Source: Psilocybe azurescens
Lineage: Eukaryota; Basidiomycota; Agaricomycetes; Agaricales; Agrocybaceae
Assembly (NCBI GenBank): GCA_023853785.1
Contig: JAJIRX010000966.1
Location: 1-49,039 of the forward strand
Direction of reading: 5' to 3'
DNA length: 49,039 nt
The position numbers were made by a program, and so were the translations under genes. This document shows, piece after piece, positions 11,221 to 22,264 of the stretch (position 1 is its first letter; every line of letters begins with the position of its first letter). The notes beneath the pieces are model-generated. The model made no database searches, was not told where the DNA came from, and saw only the letters and a program-made list of their open reading frames with translations.

Positions 11221-14200
11221 TCATCCAGATTCCGCACACACATCCCTCAACACCTCCCTCAACCTCGCCGAGCTCAAAATATCCACTCCCGATGCTCCAT
11301 TCCTCCCGCTCCCACCAAAACCACCACCACCACCAGAAATAACGACGTCCCCCAGCGCTCATAACACCCCGCCACCCGCTCCACCACATGGTCCACCAGC
11401 ACCCTCACCGTCCGTTCATCCGCGATGTAGCGCCGAATGCGCACGACGCCCGCGCGCAGGTCGCGCTGCACGGCGTCGAGGAAGCGGAGGTGGATGGTGG
11501 GCAGGTCTCCTAGTGCCCCTGTTCCTCCGCCGCTTGATGAGGTCGAGGATGGCGGAAGAGAAGCAGCCGCCGAGCCGTCAGATGGTGCCGAGGTCCCCTT
11601 CGCAGCGGTGGTGGTGCTTGCAGTGCTCTGACTATCCGTCCACGCATCCAATATCGCACACACCGGCCCCGAACACGCCGCGATCACGTCCTCGCACGCT
11701 TTCCTGAGCGTATGGTCGATGTCCTGTCAAGTCGTTTTTGAGGTCCGCAATGGGTATGGAGAAGACGAAGAAATAAAAAAGAAGAAAAACGCACCAACTT
11801 GACACCCCGCATGTCGCTCTCCACACCGCCTCTCGTCACCCCCAGCGAGGCGAACAGGCCCTCGGGGAGCAGGGATGTCGTCCTGCTGAGCATGTTGCTC
11901 AGGGTTTCTAAAATACGGGCACGGTGTGTTAACAACCAATTAAAGAACGAAGGATAAAAAAGAAACGAAGCCAAAAAAAACTCACCTGTGACACCTCCCC
12001 TGCAAGACTCGCACCCAGCCCAAAAATCCAGCGCACGCGCACTGCCCAATCCCATCCCCATCCCCATCCCCGTCCCCTTCGTCGTCGTCGTCGTCGTCAT
12101 CCTTGGGCTGGTGCTGCTCCCCCCACCCGCACCTTCCTCCCTCCCCGCATCTCCTCCAAGCTGACCCACACCTCCTTCAGAATCAACATATGCCGCACGA
12201 GGAACAGCGCGCCGTCCAGTCTCCCAGCTGAACCTGAACCCGAATCACGCGGCGCCGACGCAATGAGCTCCGACGCGTGGATGAGCGATAGCCGGCAGTA
12301 GGACAGGGCTTCTTGCGCGATGTCTTCGAAGATCGCGGGCTGTGCGGTCGATAGCATAAACGCAGAATGTAGGAGTAGAACGTAGAACGCAAACGGAAAT
12401 GCAACACGCAAAAAACAACGCAACACGTCAGAACCACTCCGCAAAAGCACACAAAAAAGGAAATTCCAACTAACCTTGACGAAATCCCGCAACTGGCCCA
12501 ACACCCACACTGTCTTCTGCAACGTCGGATACCACGTCTCCTTCCCGTTCCCTTTCTCATGCGTGTTGGCGTTGGCGTTCCCTCTGGCAAGCGCAGAAGA
12601 AACGCCCTCGAATATCAGATTCGTGCTCTCCTTCTCTCGGAGCTCGGTGCCGGTGCCGGTGGTGCGTTGGATTGCTGCTAGGTTTGTTGTTGTTGTGGAA
12701 GAGATGAGAAAGAGCAAGGGAAATGAGAGAGAGGAGAGGAGAGAAGGGGTGAAAGTGGTTTAGTTAGCGATTATGAAAAACATTAACGAAAACGAAAACG
12801 AGCAAGAAAGAAAGAAAGAAAGAAAATAATTAGACATAGACATGGCCATCAAAAGAAGGATAACAAAGAACGAATTCCTGGATTGGAGGCGTAAACTACC
12901 ACCACCACCCCATACACCAATCCATCCACGGCGACGGCGACCAAAAGCATATATGCGTACACGCGCGCGAACTCAGACGCCACAAACCGCATTTCCCAAA
13001 AGCGAAAAGAAGCAAAATGGACAAAAAGAAAAAAGAAAAAAAAAGAGCGATAGGAAAGATGGTTCTATCCACGAACGAACGACCGACAATCCCACCGCAA
13101 CAATCCCACCGCAACGCATACACGCGCGAAATCCAAATCCAACGATAAAAATGACGAAGCCAAAGCCAAAGCCAAAGCCAAAGAGCAAAAAACAAAAACA
13201 AGAAAAAGCAACTCACAATCCAACCCCAGGTCCAAATCCCGCGCACCCGGCACATAAAACCGGATCTCGCTCTGGATCACCGCCTGCGCCTTGAAGAACA
13301 GCCGCGTCTGCGCGTCCTGCAGCACCATCTTCAGGAGCGTCGCGATGTGCAGCCGCCGCGAGATGCGCGCGGTGTTGGGCTTTTGGGAGCGGGAGGACGG
13401 GGAGTGGGAGCGAGAGGAGGAGGGGACGCGGGGATTGTGAGTTCTGCGTCTGATTTACGCCGCCGCGGCCCGCTTCGTCGTCGTTGTCGTCGTCGCTCTC
13501 ATAGGAGCCCGAGCCGTCGTCGTTGTCCTCATCTGCCGATGATGAGGAGTCGCTGGTGGTGGTAGACGTGCAATCGAGCCGGACATGGTCGACGTGTCGA
13601 GCACCATGAGCGCCTGCAGTACGGTGCACACCTCGCAGAGCACCGTCAGCCGCGGCTCGTGTAGGATGCGCGGGCGGAGATCGTCGTACAGCAGGTCGCA
13701 CAGCGTTTCGAGGTATTGGCTGGGAAAGTAGAAGTGCGCGGGGAGGGAGGACAAGGAAATCAGATCCATCTATCAGCATATATGCGCAAGAAACCGACAG
13801 AACGAAAAAAAAACACACTAAAGCCCACTCTCCCCCGTCGCGAAGAACTCCCTATAAAGCGCCCACTCGTCCCCACAAAGCGCCTTCAAATACCCACATC
13901 CCTCCCGCGTCAGCTCCACGAGCTCGCTCCTCCCCGGATCAAGGCCACGAATCTCCTCCATGACGCGCGGGACGAGGAGCGCCTTGCGCGTGGTGAGATA
14001 CGCGGCGTGACATTCCGCGAGGAGGGCGGCGAGCTCGTCGGGGTACGCCTGTGCGCGCCGCTCGAGCTCGCCGAGCAGCGGGGCGACGCGCGTGGATATG
14101 GATCTGAAGCGCGTGTAGAGCAGGTGGTGCTGTGCTGTCGGCGAGATGTCCTAGAGGATATGGGTTAGTTACGATGAAGATGAAAATGGTCGTAGGGTGC

Positions 14201-15349
14201 GACGTACCTCTGTGAGACGTTTTGAGATTTCAGCCGAGCGCACGGAGAGACCCGACAAAGTTCATCTTGATGAGCGTCATCGCGCGTGTCATGCATTGCT
14301 GGAAACGCAGCAAGTACACCTCCGCCTCCTTATAATGTCGCTAGCATACCCAAAATAAGAAAACTATCATAAACAAACCAGAATCCGAACTCACATGAGA
14401 CTTGAGGAAATCGATGCATATATCGACCCGCTCGACCATATACAAAAAGTCCGCCTGGAAGATCAACGACTCCCCGGGATGATTCAGCATCCGCGTCGCA
14501 TGCTCCAGCTCCTGGAAATACTCCAAATGGCCGCCAGTATCATCCACCAGCTCCACCAACGCATCCCGCTCCTCCAACAACCGCTCACACGCGCCCTTCA
14601 AGCTCTTGCCGCCCTCCTCCACGCCACGCCACCCGTCCATCATCCCCGCCACCTCCCGCTCCACCATCTCAACCCGCTCGAGGAGGAGATCGCACACGGC
14701 GAGGTGCTCCGCGAGGCCCGCGACGTGCGCGCGGTAGTGCGCCTCCTGGCTGTGCGCGACCGAGCGGTCGACGAGCGCGAACCAGTCGTAGAACTGCTGC
14801 GGCGTCTGGATCGCGTGCGCCGGGTGCAGCAGCGCGTGCTCGGGGCGGTACAGCCCTGCGTTCGGTGTGCTGGAGCGCGAGACCGGGCTGCGCGAGCCGG
14901 AACTATCTTTCTGCTGTGCTTGCTGGAGCAGACGGTGCTGTGCGATCGGCGTAGGCGGCCCAGGCTCCTCTGCGAACTATGTCTTTGCGTCGCATCGTAC
15001 TCCTCATGCTCATGACAAGAAAAGGGTGCTGACCTTCAGCGGCATAGGCTTCGTCCCGCTCTCATTCCACTTCATCAGCATGTTCACGCTGCGCTGCTGC
15101 AGCTCCGTCAACGGCGTGTTCCGCTCCCATTCCTCCAGGCTGACATTCACCCTCCCGTGCTGCCCCGCGCCCGATGCGTTGTTATTGCTGCTGTTGCTGT
15201 TATTGCTGTTGCTGTTGTTGTAGTTTTGTTCCCGCTCCCGCTCGCACCCGCATTACTGTTGGTGGTAACACTCTCACCAAGATTCGACGTGGACAGCGCA
15301 AGCGACGCCGGCGTCGGCCCCTTCGCATATTGCCCGACCGCGACGCCAT
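11221..15349 (-). CDS. COG3: Conserved oligomeric Golgi complex subunit 3 (COG3/Sec34)
   Basis: COG3 is a subunit of the COG tether, which captures intra-Golgi retrograde vesicles on the cytosolic face of the Golgi. Exons in order give an Asn/Ser-rich start, LEEWERNTPLTELQQRSV, FYDWFALVDRSVAHSQEAH, FQELEHATRMLNHPGESL, FLYMVERVDICIDFLKSH, ALLHLLYTRF-type sequence (HHLLYTRFRSISTRVAPLL), YLETLCDLLYDDLRPRIL, LFFKAQAVIQSEIRFYVP, WYPTLQKTVWVLGQL, PAIFEDIAQEALSYCRLSL and SNMLSRTTSLLPEGLFASLG. The stop is at 11221 after LREVLRDVCAES. A long intron of about 570 nt lies at about 12665-13228. The order and spacing match Cog3 along its length. The start at 15349 is tentative because the first exon changes frame. 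Further one- or two-base indels are needed near 14235, 13400-13450 and 11349-11353. Two further partial copies exist (19.1 kb and 31.8-32.9 kb), so this is the only candidate for a working gene. Confidence 0.85.
12805..12826. repeat. GAAA microsatellite in COG3 intron
   Basis: Five tandem AAAG/GAAA units lie inside the long COG3 intron (TTTC on the coding strand). The intron is pyrimidine-rich throughout. Confidence 0.8.
13159..13182. repeat. Hexanucleotide GCCAAA repeat in COG3 intron
   Basis: Four tandem GCCAAA units lie near the 5' end of the long COG3 intron (TTTGGC on the coding strand). Confidence 0.8.
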
Positions 15350-15358
15350 TTATTTTCT

Positions 15359-15390
15359 ATTCGTTCGTTCGTTCGTTCGTTCGTTCGTTT
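15359..15390. repeat. TTCG tetranucleotide repeat in COG3 leader
   Basis: About seven and a half copies of GTTC/TTCG lie just upstream of the COG3 start codon on the minus strand. The right-arm COG3 remnant lacks the same array, so it expanded or was lost after the duplication. A CAG/CTG-rich imperfect repeat follows at about 15180-15225, inside the coding exon, where it encodes the Asn/Ser-rich tract. Confidence 0.8.
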
Positions 15391-15902
15391 TCAGAGCCAC
15401 AGTGTCCAATCACAGATACGCATTCATGTGTAATCCAGAAACAGAAACAAAGTACCGTCGTCCAGTCGAGTGAGCGCAATAGCGTAAGTAGAATGTTGCC
15501 GCTCGCTGCTTAATAGTTTGGTAACGGATCTGATGGGTATTGTTTGGCGAGAGCGTCCGTACGAAACTACGGAGTCTGCCGAATCTTCCGAACTTCGAAA
15601 AAAATAGTCACTATGCGTCTCTTATTCTCAACTCGTTCTTGTCTCATTCTTTGTCTTCAATCCTGTATTTACAACCCTTTATTTTTCCTACCCTTATACT
15701 TTAAATATAAATAGACACTTCCTCCTCACATTAAGTAACCTTTACTGTTCACGCAATATTACGGATTCACAATCAACCCAAGCGTTTTAATGCATCACAT
15801 TAGTAGTCGTACATCTCACAGATAAGGTACGAAAGCAAGAAGAGAAAAAATTAGACAGAATACGCTTTGATAATAGACCATCTCTACTGGCCCATTTTCA
15901 TC

Positions 15903-17195
15903 TTAAACACTCTCAACTTCATGACCACTAGAATTATTTTTGGCCTCGCACACCATAGCTACCGCCGCCTCGCCTGTGAGCATTGAGGGCCGAACTTCTC
16001 CGGTCTCGGTCCCACTGCGATTACTTCTTGGCTGGGATTCAAATCGCAAGCCAGTTATGTTAGCGATTGTTTGTCCAGTCGTAATATGAGGGCTGGTAAG
16101 AGCAATTCTTGCCACCAGAACTGTTGGAGCCATCCCCTAGTAACATTCTCTATGTCAGACAACGATGTCATTCAGACGTATAATGAGAGCTACGTACTGC
16201 AACCGTACTGACCAGAACTTGTAGATAGAACACAGCGTTATCCACAGGAGATCCAAACGCAATAAATCGCGGAACAATTGTGAAGACAGCGTAGATGAGC
16301 AGTACGAGCGAATAGGCTGTGGCTGATTCGATGACCAATGTTACTGCACGGGTGAATAATCTATTGGATGACGAGCCGTTCAAAAGCGAGGCCGCGTTTA
16401 TTCTGTGGGCAATGAGAGATGTTGTCGTGACCGTGGTGCCCAATGAGACGAACACCAAGGCTGTTTCAATGTTTTCGAATAAGGTGGTGTTGACTTCGAA
16501 GTCGCCAAATCGCGCCACTAAAACTGTTACTGCGACGAAGAGACCTGAAGTGATAGATCAATACTCCAGATAGTCACTTTGAATTATAAAACTCGCCAAA
16601 CTCTGCAAAGACAAGTATTGTAGGGAATAAAATAACCCGAAGTGATTGTCCCCAGACGTGATAGCACCTCCATAGCTTGGGTCGATCAGAACAGCACAAC
16701 GGTTGATGATACTGCACATACCAGCAATCCGTCGGATACAATGAACGAGGAATAAAATAGAAATGCATTCAGCGCCAACAGCCCTCGCGGGCCGCCTTCC
16801 AGTGTGACAATGAAAATGGATTCCCGGGTGCTTCCATTCAGCACTATCTGCAAGTTAAGCAGGTACCATTGAAGGACGGAATTTGACAGGGTCAGGAGGT
16901 ACAGCATTGATATGGCTGCCAAAACGATGCGTCGATTGATATTCGCTATCTGTTTGTGTACTGTCGGGTGTTTTAATATTTTTATTTTACACACAGAATG
17001 GATCTTACAATAGCGGTACATTGTTTCAATGTACACCATGGTGTATACTCCTGACGTGCATAAGTTGACGATATTAATAAAATGACATGTACGAAACACA
17101 CCAATAAGGACATTAAACAGAAGAGAACCGTTAAGGGTGGAGCTAATCACACCCTCTTGCACAGTTATAGAGTTAGGAAAACTCGATGTAGACAT
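15903..17195 (-). CDS. Multi-pass membrane protein of a basidiomycete-expanded family, intact
   Basis: Six exons (17195-17102, 17050-17009, 16960-16722, 16675-16597, 16544-16198, 16136-15903) sum to 1035 nt with every phase matching. They encode 344 residues with about seven hydrophobic segments. Key blocks are VYTMVYIETMYRY, IANINRRIVLAAISMLY, SFIVSDGLLLWRCYHVWGQS, VFAEFGLFVAVTVLVARFGD and the C-terminal GMAPTVLVARIALTSP, which are diagnostic of this Agaricomycete family. The cytosolic tail is polar and Ser/Glu-rich. Intron 4 (16545-16596, 52 nt) begins GC (TTTG|GCGAGT) and ends CAG. The GC reading is required, because it alone joins AEFG to LFVAVT. Function is unknown; it is presumably a surface or endomembrane protein. 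The gene sits about 550 bp upstream of COG3 on the same strand, in a segment absent from the right arm of the duplication. Its clean frame contrasts with most neighbours. Confidence 0.88.
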
Positions 17196-19070
17196 AGGGG
17201 TGGCAATGAAGTGTGTTGCAAGAGGTATACTTTTTGAATGCTGAAGTCTGACTTATATATATTAGTTGCAATGATCGGAAAACCCTTGGCGAGGACCATA
17301 AAATTCTCACCACTTGCAAGGCAATGCATCATAAAATAGAAACCGAGTTGCACACAAGACTTTCAAGCCTAGAATAGGCTCCTGTATATGGGCTTACTTT
17401 GATTTGAGCGTTGACGTGTCATTAGCCCCTGTGCAGTCACGATATATGGAAAATTGGTTATAGCTCCGAGAAGAAACCTGTGAACGTTGTCTAGCCTATG
17501 CCATAGGTTAGACAGTGTTCCTTCAATCAATTGGTGCAAGAAGTTATACTAGTTTTGCACTCACCACTGTGGCAGGCTTATGGCCTAATCATCACCCCTA
17601 CTACGTGAATATCTAACAACGTGCTCATGCATTTCGACTTTACTTATATCATGAGATCGATGAGAATAGAGTACAGTTGTGCCAAATCCTGATGATCAGT
17701 ATCAAGTATCTCCATGCGGAATTATACTTCATTTAAATAAGAGCATGCTTCCATCTTGGATCAGCTTATCGTGATTGTAGCAGTGTTTCAATATTTCTAA
17801 TTTAACTCTACGGTTGAAAGCACTAAATTAAGATTGGCAATTGCCAGAATCAGCCAGAGTCTGCAGCAATCCAATGAACTTCCTGAATTTAGTTATTCAA
17901 CATTTGTTCTTCACTTTGGTCCTGTCGTAGGACGAGATCGGGCAAATTTTGGCCAGATTTTATCGAAGAAATGGTAGAGCTGGGGATACCCTCTCAAGAA
18001 GTTGCCATCACGTCTTTAAGATCTCCGCCATATCATTTGTCGCTAGTACACACCCAAATTCTATCACAGTTGACAACGCAAGCTCCTTGGTTCTCGACTT
18101 AATTATGACTGATAAAGTCACAGACTTCCACTCACACATTATAGGAGACTGATCTCTTTCCATGAGTCAGGGCATTTAGTAGTAGATCTAGACGTTTTAG
18201 GGTCAACATCTGTTAGGGATTTACTCATCATGACATCTACCGACGACGTTGGCGTCTGTTTGATTATAGTGGAGCCTTCAATAATGGAATTTCCTCGGTT
18301 ACCACACCTTAGAAACAAGGCAACATTGCTAACATTTTCACTGCCTCAATCATTACATGTCATCCACTGGGCGCGACACATCATCCTTGAGCAGATAAAT
18401 TACTTGAGCAAACAAACCAAAAGTTGTTATTTCAGTCTATTTAGCACAGTCTGTGTCCCACGAGTTAAAGTTATACCAGTTCTATCTTCACGAGCCCTTT
18501 CGTCATGTATGCATATTATGCACCATCAGGGGTCCCAAAGTTCGAAGTGGGGTATGGATTTGACATGACGGTCAATGGAAAATACTTACCACAGAAGAAT
18601 CAGACAACCCAACCGTCTATAAGGTTGTCCAGAATCTATACCTGTGCAGAAAGTGGGAAAGGGTGGGAGCGTGTCAAAATAATAATAGTTTAATAGTGAG
18701 AAAATCATGGCTGTAATGGGGAGCATCTAAATGGGAGCATCAGGAACACAGGTGATGATCAACGCAAATAGCCATCGTGTTAACTCGATCAACAAAACTC
18801 ATAGACACAGATATATACAAAGTAGTTACTCTGTAATCGGATTTGAGATTACCAAGTTGTAGCTTCAACAAAGAGGTAAAATTTGAAGTACTTGTGGACT
18901 GAAACTATGGTTCAGAGAGTAACGGTATTTACATCAAAAACATAAACCACCCAGACATTGTTCAAAGTATCAAGACTTATTGGTTATATCTATAGTTAGC
19001 CTTTTACCTGGTTTGACAATTAGATATAACACATCTTCACTAGATAGGCACCTATAAAACTCAAGCCCAC
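17196..19070. other. Long AT-rich spacer without a supported gene
   Basis: No homology to known genes, no splice-consistent exon chain and no long open frame is visible. The segment, with the membrane gene to its left, has no counterpart in the right arm of the inverted duplication, so it was inserted into the left arm or deleted from the right one. Confidence 0.5.
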
Positions 19071-19195
19071 CGAGAAGCAGGGCAACGCACTTGGATATGG
19101 ATTTGAAGCGCGTGTAGAGCAGATGGTGTTGTCACTGCGAGTCTCTCATTTTCAACTCATTCTTGTGTCATTCTTTGTCTTTAAATCCTGTATTG
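19071..19195 (-). pseudogene. COG3 fragment fused to COG3 upstream sequence
   Basis: Positions 19071-19135 nearly repeat 14073-14136 (the GATATGGATTTGAAGCGCGT segment, which encodes the TRFRSISTRVAPLL region on the minus strand). They are joined directly to 19136-19195, which repeats the COG3 5' flank at about 15612-15670 (ACTCGTTCTTGTCTCATTC-type sequence). The intervening exons, about 1.5 kb in the parent gene, are missing. This third COG3 copy is an internally deleted relic. It marks the outer end of the left inverted-repeat arm, as the remnant at 31.8 kb marks the outer end of the right arm. Confidence 0.85.
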
Positions 19196-20270
19196 ACGGC
19201 CTTGATTTTATTATAACCTAAGGCTTTGAGTAATCCAACAGAACACCTCTAAAACGTGAATGGCATTAAAATACCCAAGCAACGCAACGGCACGACCACT
19301 ATGATAGCCTAAAATCCACTCTACTGGAGAATTCTTTGAGGAAAAATGAATGAAATATGAGATCCACTTGGGGACAAATTTATGAGTGACGAGAAACTAG
19401 TAGAAGAAGCCAAGTGGCCTAAAAGTATATAACAGAAGATAAATCTAGTTTCGTGGTACGTGACGTGGATTTACCAGAGCGTGGACACGCCTGTATCTAC
19501 AAAATAAGATAAAGAAAAAGTTGAGAGAGGGAGAACTTTAAAGAAGTTCGCTCAGTACTTCGAATACAATCCAAAACATCGTTTCAAGCTCACATATGAA
19601 GAATTGGTCCAGAGCATCAAGATCTCGTGAGACTCGGCATGCAAAATGTAATGTGTGCGTGAATAACTGCATTTTTGACTTTCATAAATGATTTTGAGTG
19701 CTGGAGACACGAATTATCGTTGCGCAACCAAGTCCTATGAGCATCGATGTCAGTAAAATAACAATAAAACCCATGATCCAAGAGATCATATCACTTACTA
19801 GACACGATTTCTTTCATCGATGAGACCCAGCCAAAAAAAAAAAAAAAAAAAGGAGTAGTGAGAGTGATTAACGAAATTAGATATGTCAATGTGTATCCGT
19901 AAGAAAGAGGAAAAGGAAGGAAAATGAAATGAAAAGGCCTAACTATAGTGGCCTCTGTTAGACTTTGCTCAGAACGAGAACGAACCAAAACTCACATAAC
20001 AAGAAGAATCCAGAGCGTCAAGATCCAACCATACCCCGGAAGCCTTCGGCTGATTTTAATGTACAGTGGGATAGATTGTGTCATTTCACCTGATAAACGA
20101 CACTGTTCATGAGAAGGGTTGCGAGTCCTATACGGGCAGTCGTTAGAAACACATAGCTATGATATGCGACCACTGCTCACCAGCTAACGATCTTTCCGGT
20201 GACTGGGATTTAGCCATCCACATTGTGCCAGTGGCTCCGTAAGTCGATGTTACTGAGTGCATCAGTAAAT

Positions 20271-20745
20271 CTAGAAAGTATCTTTATGAGCATCTTTGAA
20301 CGACGATGGGCAGCAGAACCTTACCGAATCATATCTTTCTTGGCAGTCGGTGAGAGTATACAGAACATCCCTCCCCGTCCAAACCTCGTCACTGGTATAC
20401 CGTGGAATAAATAAGTGATGAATCAGAAATCCATATGACGATGATAATAAATGTAGTCCAGATTCTTGGTCCAGTGTTCTGAGGTAGACGGTGAAGATGG
20501 AAGCTATGAGAAGACGATCAACCAACCGTATCTCAACAACTAAAGAGCATGAACGCACCTCACACCTCACACCTCAACCACTCGCCAGACTCAACCACAC
20601 AGGCCAAACAACCACGCCATCCACCCCTGCTATTCCCAGTAGAAAGCGACGATGGCATGCAATCTAAATGGTACTGCGGTGGGGAGGACGGCAACAGCAT
20701 TCCATAGTCACCCCCGCGGTTCTCTCTGGCAGCGACGAACGGCAT
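20271..20745 (-). CDS. Unrecognised gene in inverted-repeat arm (first exons)
   Basis: The minus strand from ATG at 20745 (MPFVAARENRG) is open except for a change of frame around 20570. It then reads VVEIRLVDRLLIASIFTVYL, TLDQESGLHLL, GFLIHHLFIP and DVLYTLTDCQERYD. Downstream, likely spliced, are FTDALSNIDLRSHWHNVD near 20270-20220 and GLATLLMNSVVYQ near 20125-20085, then RRLPGYGWILTLWILLV near 20035-19990. The hydrophobic blocks suggest a membrane-associated protein, but I do not recognise the family. The same segments occur in the right arm, where TGC-CAA of the DCQERYD block has become TGC-TAA. That shared coding character suggests an ancestral host gene rather than non-coding repeat. Confidence 0.4.
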
Positions 20746-21004
20746 ACACCAGTGATACTGCTCTCGGGGGGTGCCACAACATCAAGGCGAGGTGAGGGCA
20801 ATGCGCTAACTGCTCCCGCCCATGACCTAACTGACGAGTGACGTAGTTAGGCCATACCGCGCAGCCCTAACCCACCAGGCCGGACTGCGCGGCCGGAATA
20901 GCGTGGTATACTTCCTGCTGGGTTTTATTGACATGTGCGGGTGAATCTACATTGGGCGAGATTGGTCAGTGGCTTGCAGGGCGGTGGAACTGACGCTGGT
21001 GATT

Positions 21005-21265
21005 GATTTTGGATACATGGCTCAAGGGGGGTCAGAGAAATGCTACAAGCTATTGTTAGTACACTTCCGACATAGGCGAGAATGAGTCGGCTTACGCGTT
21101 CGTATAAGTGCCAGTCTCATAAGGCGAAGGGGATATATACCATCTTCATCGATGCTGGGGTTGTTCTCCATGGATGGCTCAAGGCGGGGCAATGTACATG
21201 CTATATGCCGTCGTCAGAACAATTCTGATAAAGGCGAGGTGGATTTCACTTACGCGTTTTGAATG
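21005..21265. repeat. Two degenerate direct repeats of about 90 bp within the arm
   Basis: ATGGCTCAAGG plus a G-run at 21017-21035 and again at 21174-21190 starts two similar units. Each runs through a GTCGTCAGAACA- or GTTAGTACA-type middle and an AAAGGCGAGG- or ATAGGCGAGA-type segment to a CTTACGCGTT end, at about 21091 and 21249. The same pair is present inverted in the right arm (29790-30060), so the tandem pair predates the inversion. Confidence 0.6.
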
Positions 21266-21646
21266 TGAGCTATCACAAGAGGAATTCGAAGAGGGTATGT
21301 ATCACCCTCTGATATGATCGTCATCGTCTACAGTGGGTGTAGAGTAGAATGGAGTAAGGCGTTATGAATTAAGGCGGCTCTTCCAAGAGATAGTGATGGA
21401 AGAGAGGCAAGAGACGATGGGGCATTCGTTCGCTCAACTACTCGTTCTTATACCAGATGGTGGTATGTCCTTGTTTGTGTTCCGCTTTGTGTGGCTGACG
21501 ACATACGCGATCCTCTCAACTAAATTATTCCGAAAAGGGAAATTCGACTTCCCAAAAAGGTGCGCAAAATCGGGGCTAGTCGTTGGTAGATTACAAAAAT
21601 AGCACCGGAAAGGCGTCTGAGACAATATTGTCAGCCACTGGATCTG

Positions 21647-22264
21647 CGTGGGTGGATCTACTTATCTCTACATCCCTTCTACATATACAACACGGGTTTC
21701 GATTTCGACGGGGCTAACCTCTAACTTGGTTGATCTCTTGGGACGCTCTCGCAGACGCGTCTGTGGTGGGATGCAGCACAAAAAAGCAAGCGCATGCGAC
21801 GTAACAGAGCGTGCGTCGGCTCTCAGAGTATAACGAGGGCTTGGACATAATTATTAACGTACCATGGAATGCTTGCTTAACCGTCAACACAGCAGTCGAA
21901 ACGACTTGATTCGAAATAGAATAGATAAGGGTATAATCGTCCAGTGTATACATGTAAGCGCACGTGAACAACCAATTGCAAAGTCGACAGAACCGTAGTT
22001 GATGAGAGAAACAAACAAAGAAACAGAAGTTGTGCTACAATTACTGATGAGTATGATAATAAAGCGACATTTGTTGGGAGGTGCAGGGACATCAGGAGTT
22101 GCGGTGATTCGAAAGACACGGAGGAAGTGAAAGATCGACCGAGACTTGATGAAGATTCTCGTCTGGGGATCTGGATCCGCCTGAGTTATTAATGTCAATC
22201 CTGAACCGCCTTCTACAATGCGCTCCGACTGGATCAGAACGCGTTCACGACAGGACCAAAAAGA
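21647..22264. other. Spacer between left repeat arm and SEC2
   Basis: This is the unique sequence where symmetry with the right arm stops. I see no gene. Short overlapping open frames (for example 21884-22198 minus) have no recognisable content. SEC2 ends convergently at 22265. Confidence 0.5.

Larger units (their letters stand above)
19196..21646. repeat. Left arm of the 2.4-kb inverted repeat
   Basis: The reverse complement of this segment runs nearly collinear with 29379-31800. Matching anchors are 20461-20510 with 30534-30583 (nearly identical), the CGGCCGGAATAGCGTGGTATAC block near 20890 with its complement near 30150, TTCCGGTGACTGG-flanked sequence near 20190 with 30850, and CCAGTAGAGTGG near 19320 with 31710. 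The inner edge is near GTCAGCCACTGGATCT at 21629-21644. A run of 19 A at about 19834 corresponds to a shorter T run near 31190. The arms differ by scattered substitutions and small indels, so the duplication is old. Confidence 0.88.

Noticed and set aside
12842..13565. Long open frames on both strands in the 12.8-13.6 kb region
   Set aside because: They are side effects of low-complexity intron and GC-rich COG3 exon sequence; the coding frame is identified by COG3 motifs.
17949..18693. Small plus-strand frames (67, 112 and 62 codons)
   Set aside because: No domain, no conserved splice structure and no symmetric copy; consistent with chance frames in AT-rich DNA.
21009..21260. CRISPR-like repeats
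   Set aside because: Only two degenerate copies with unequal spacing in a eukaryotic context.
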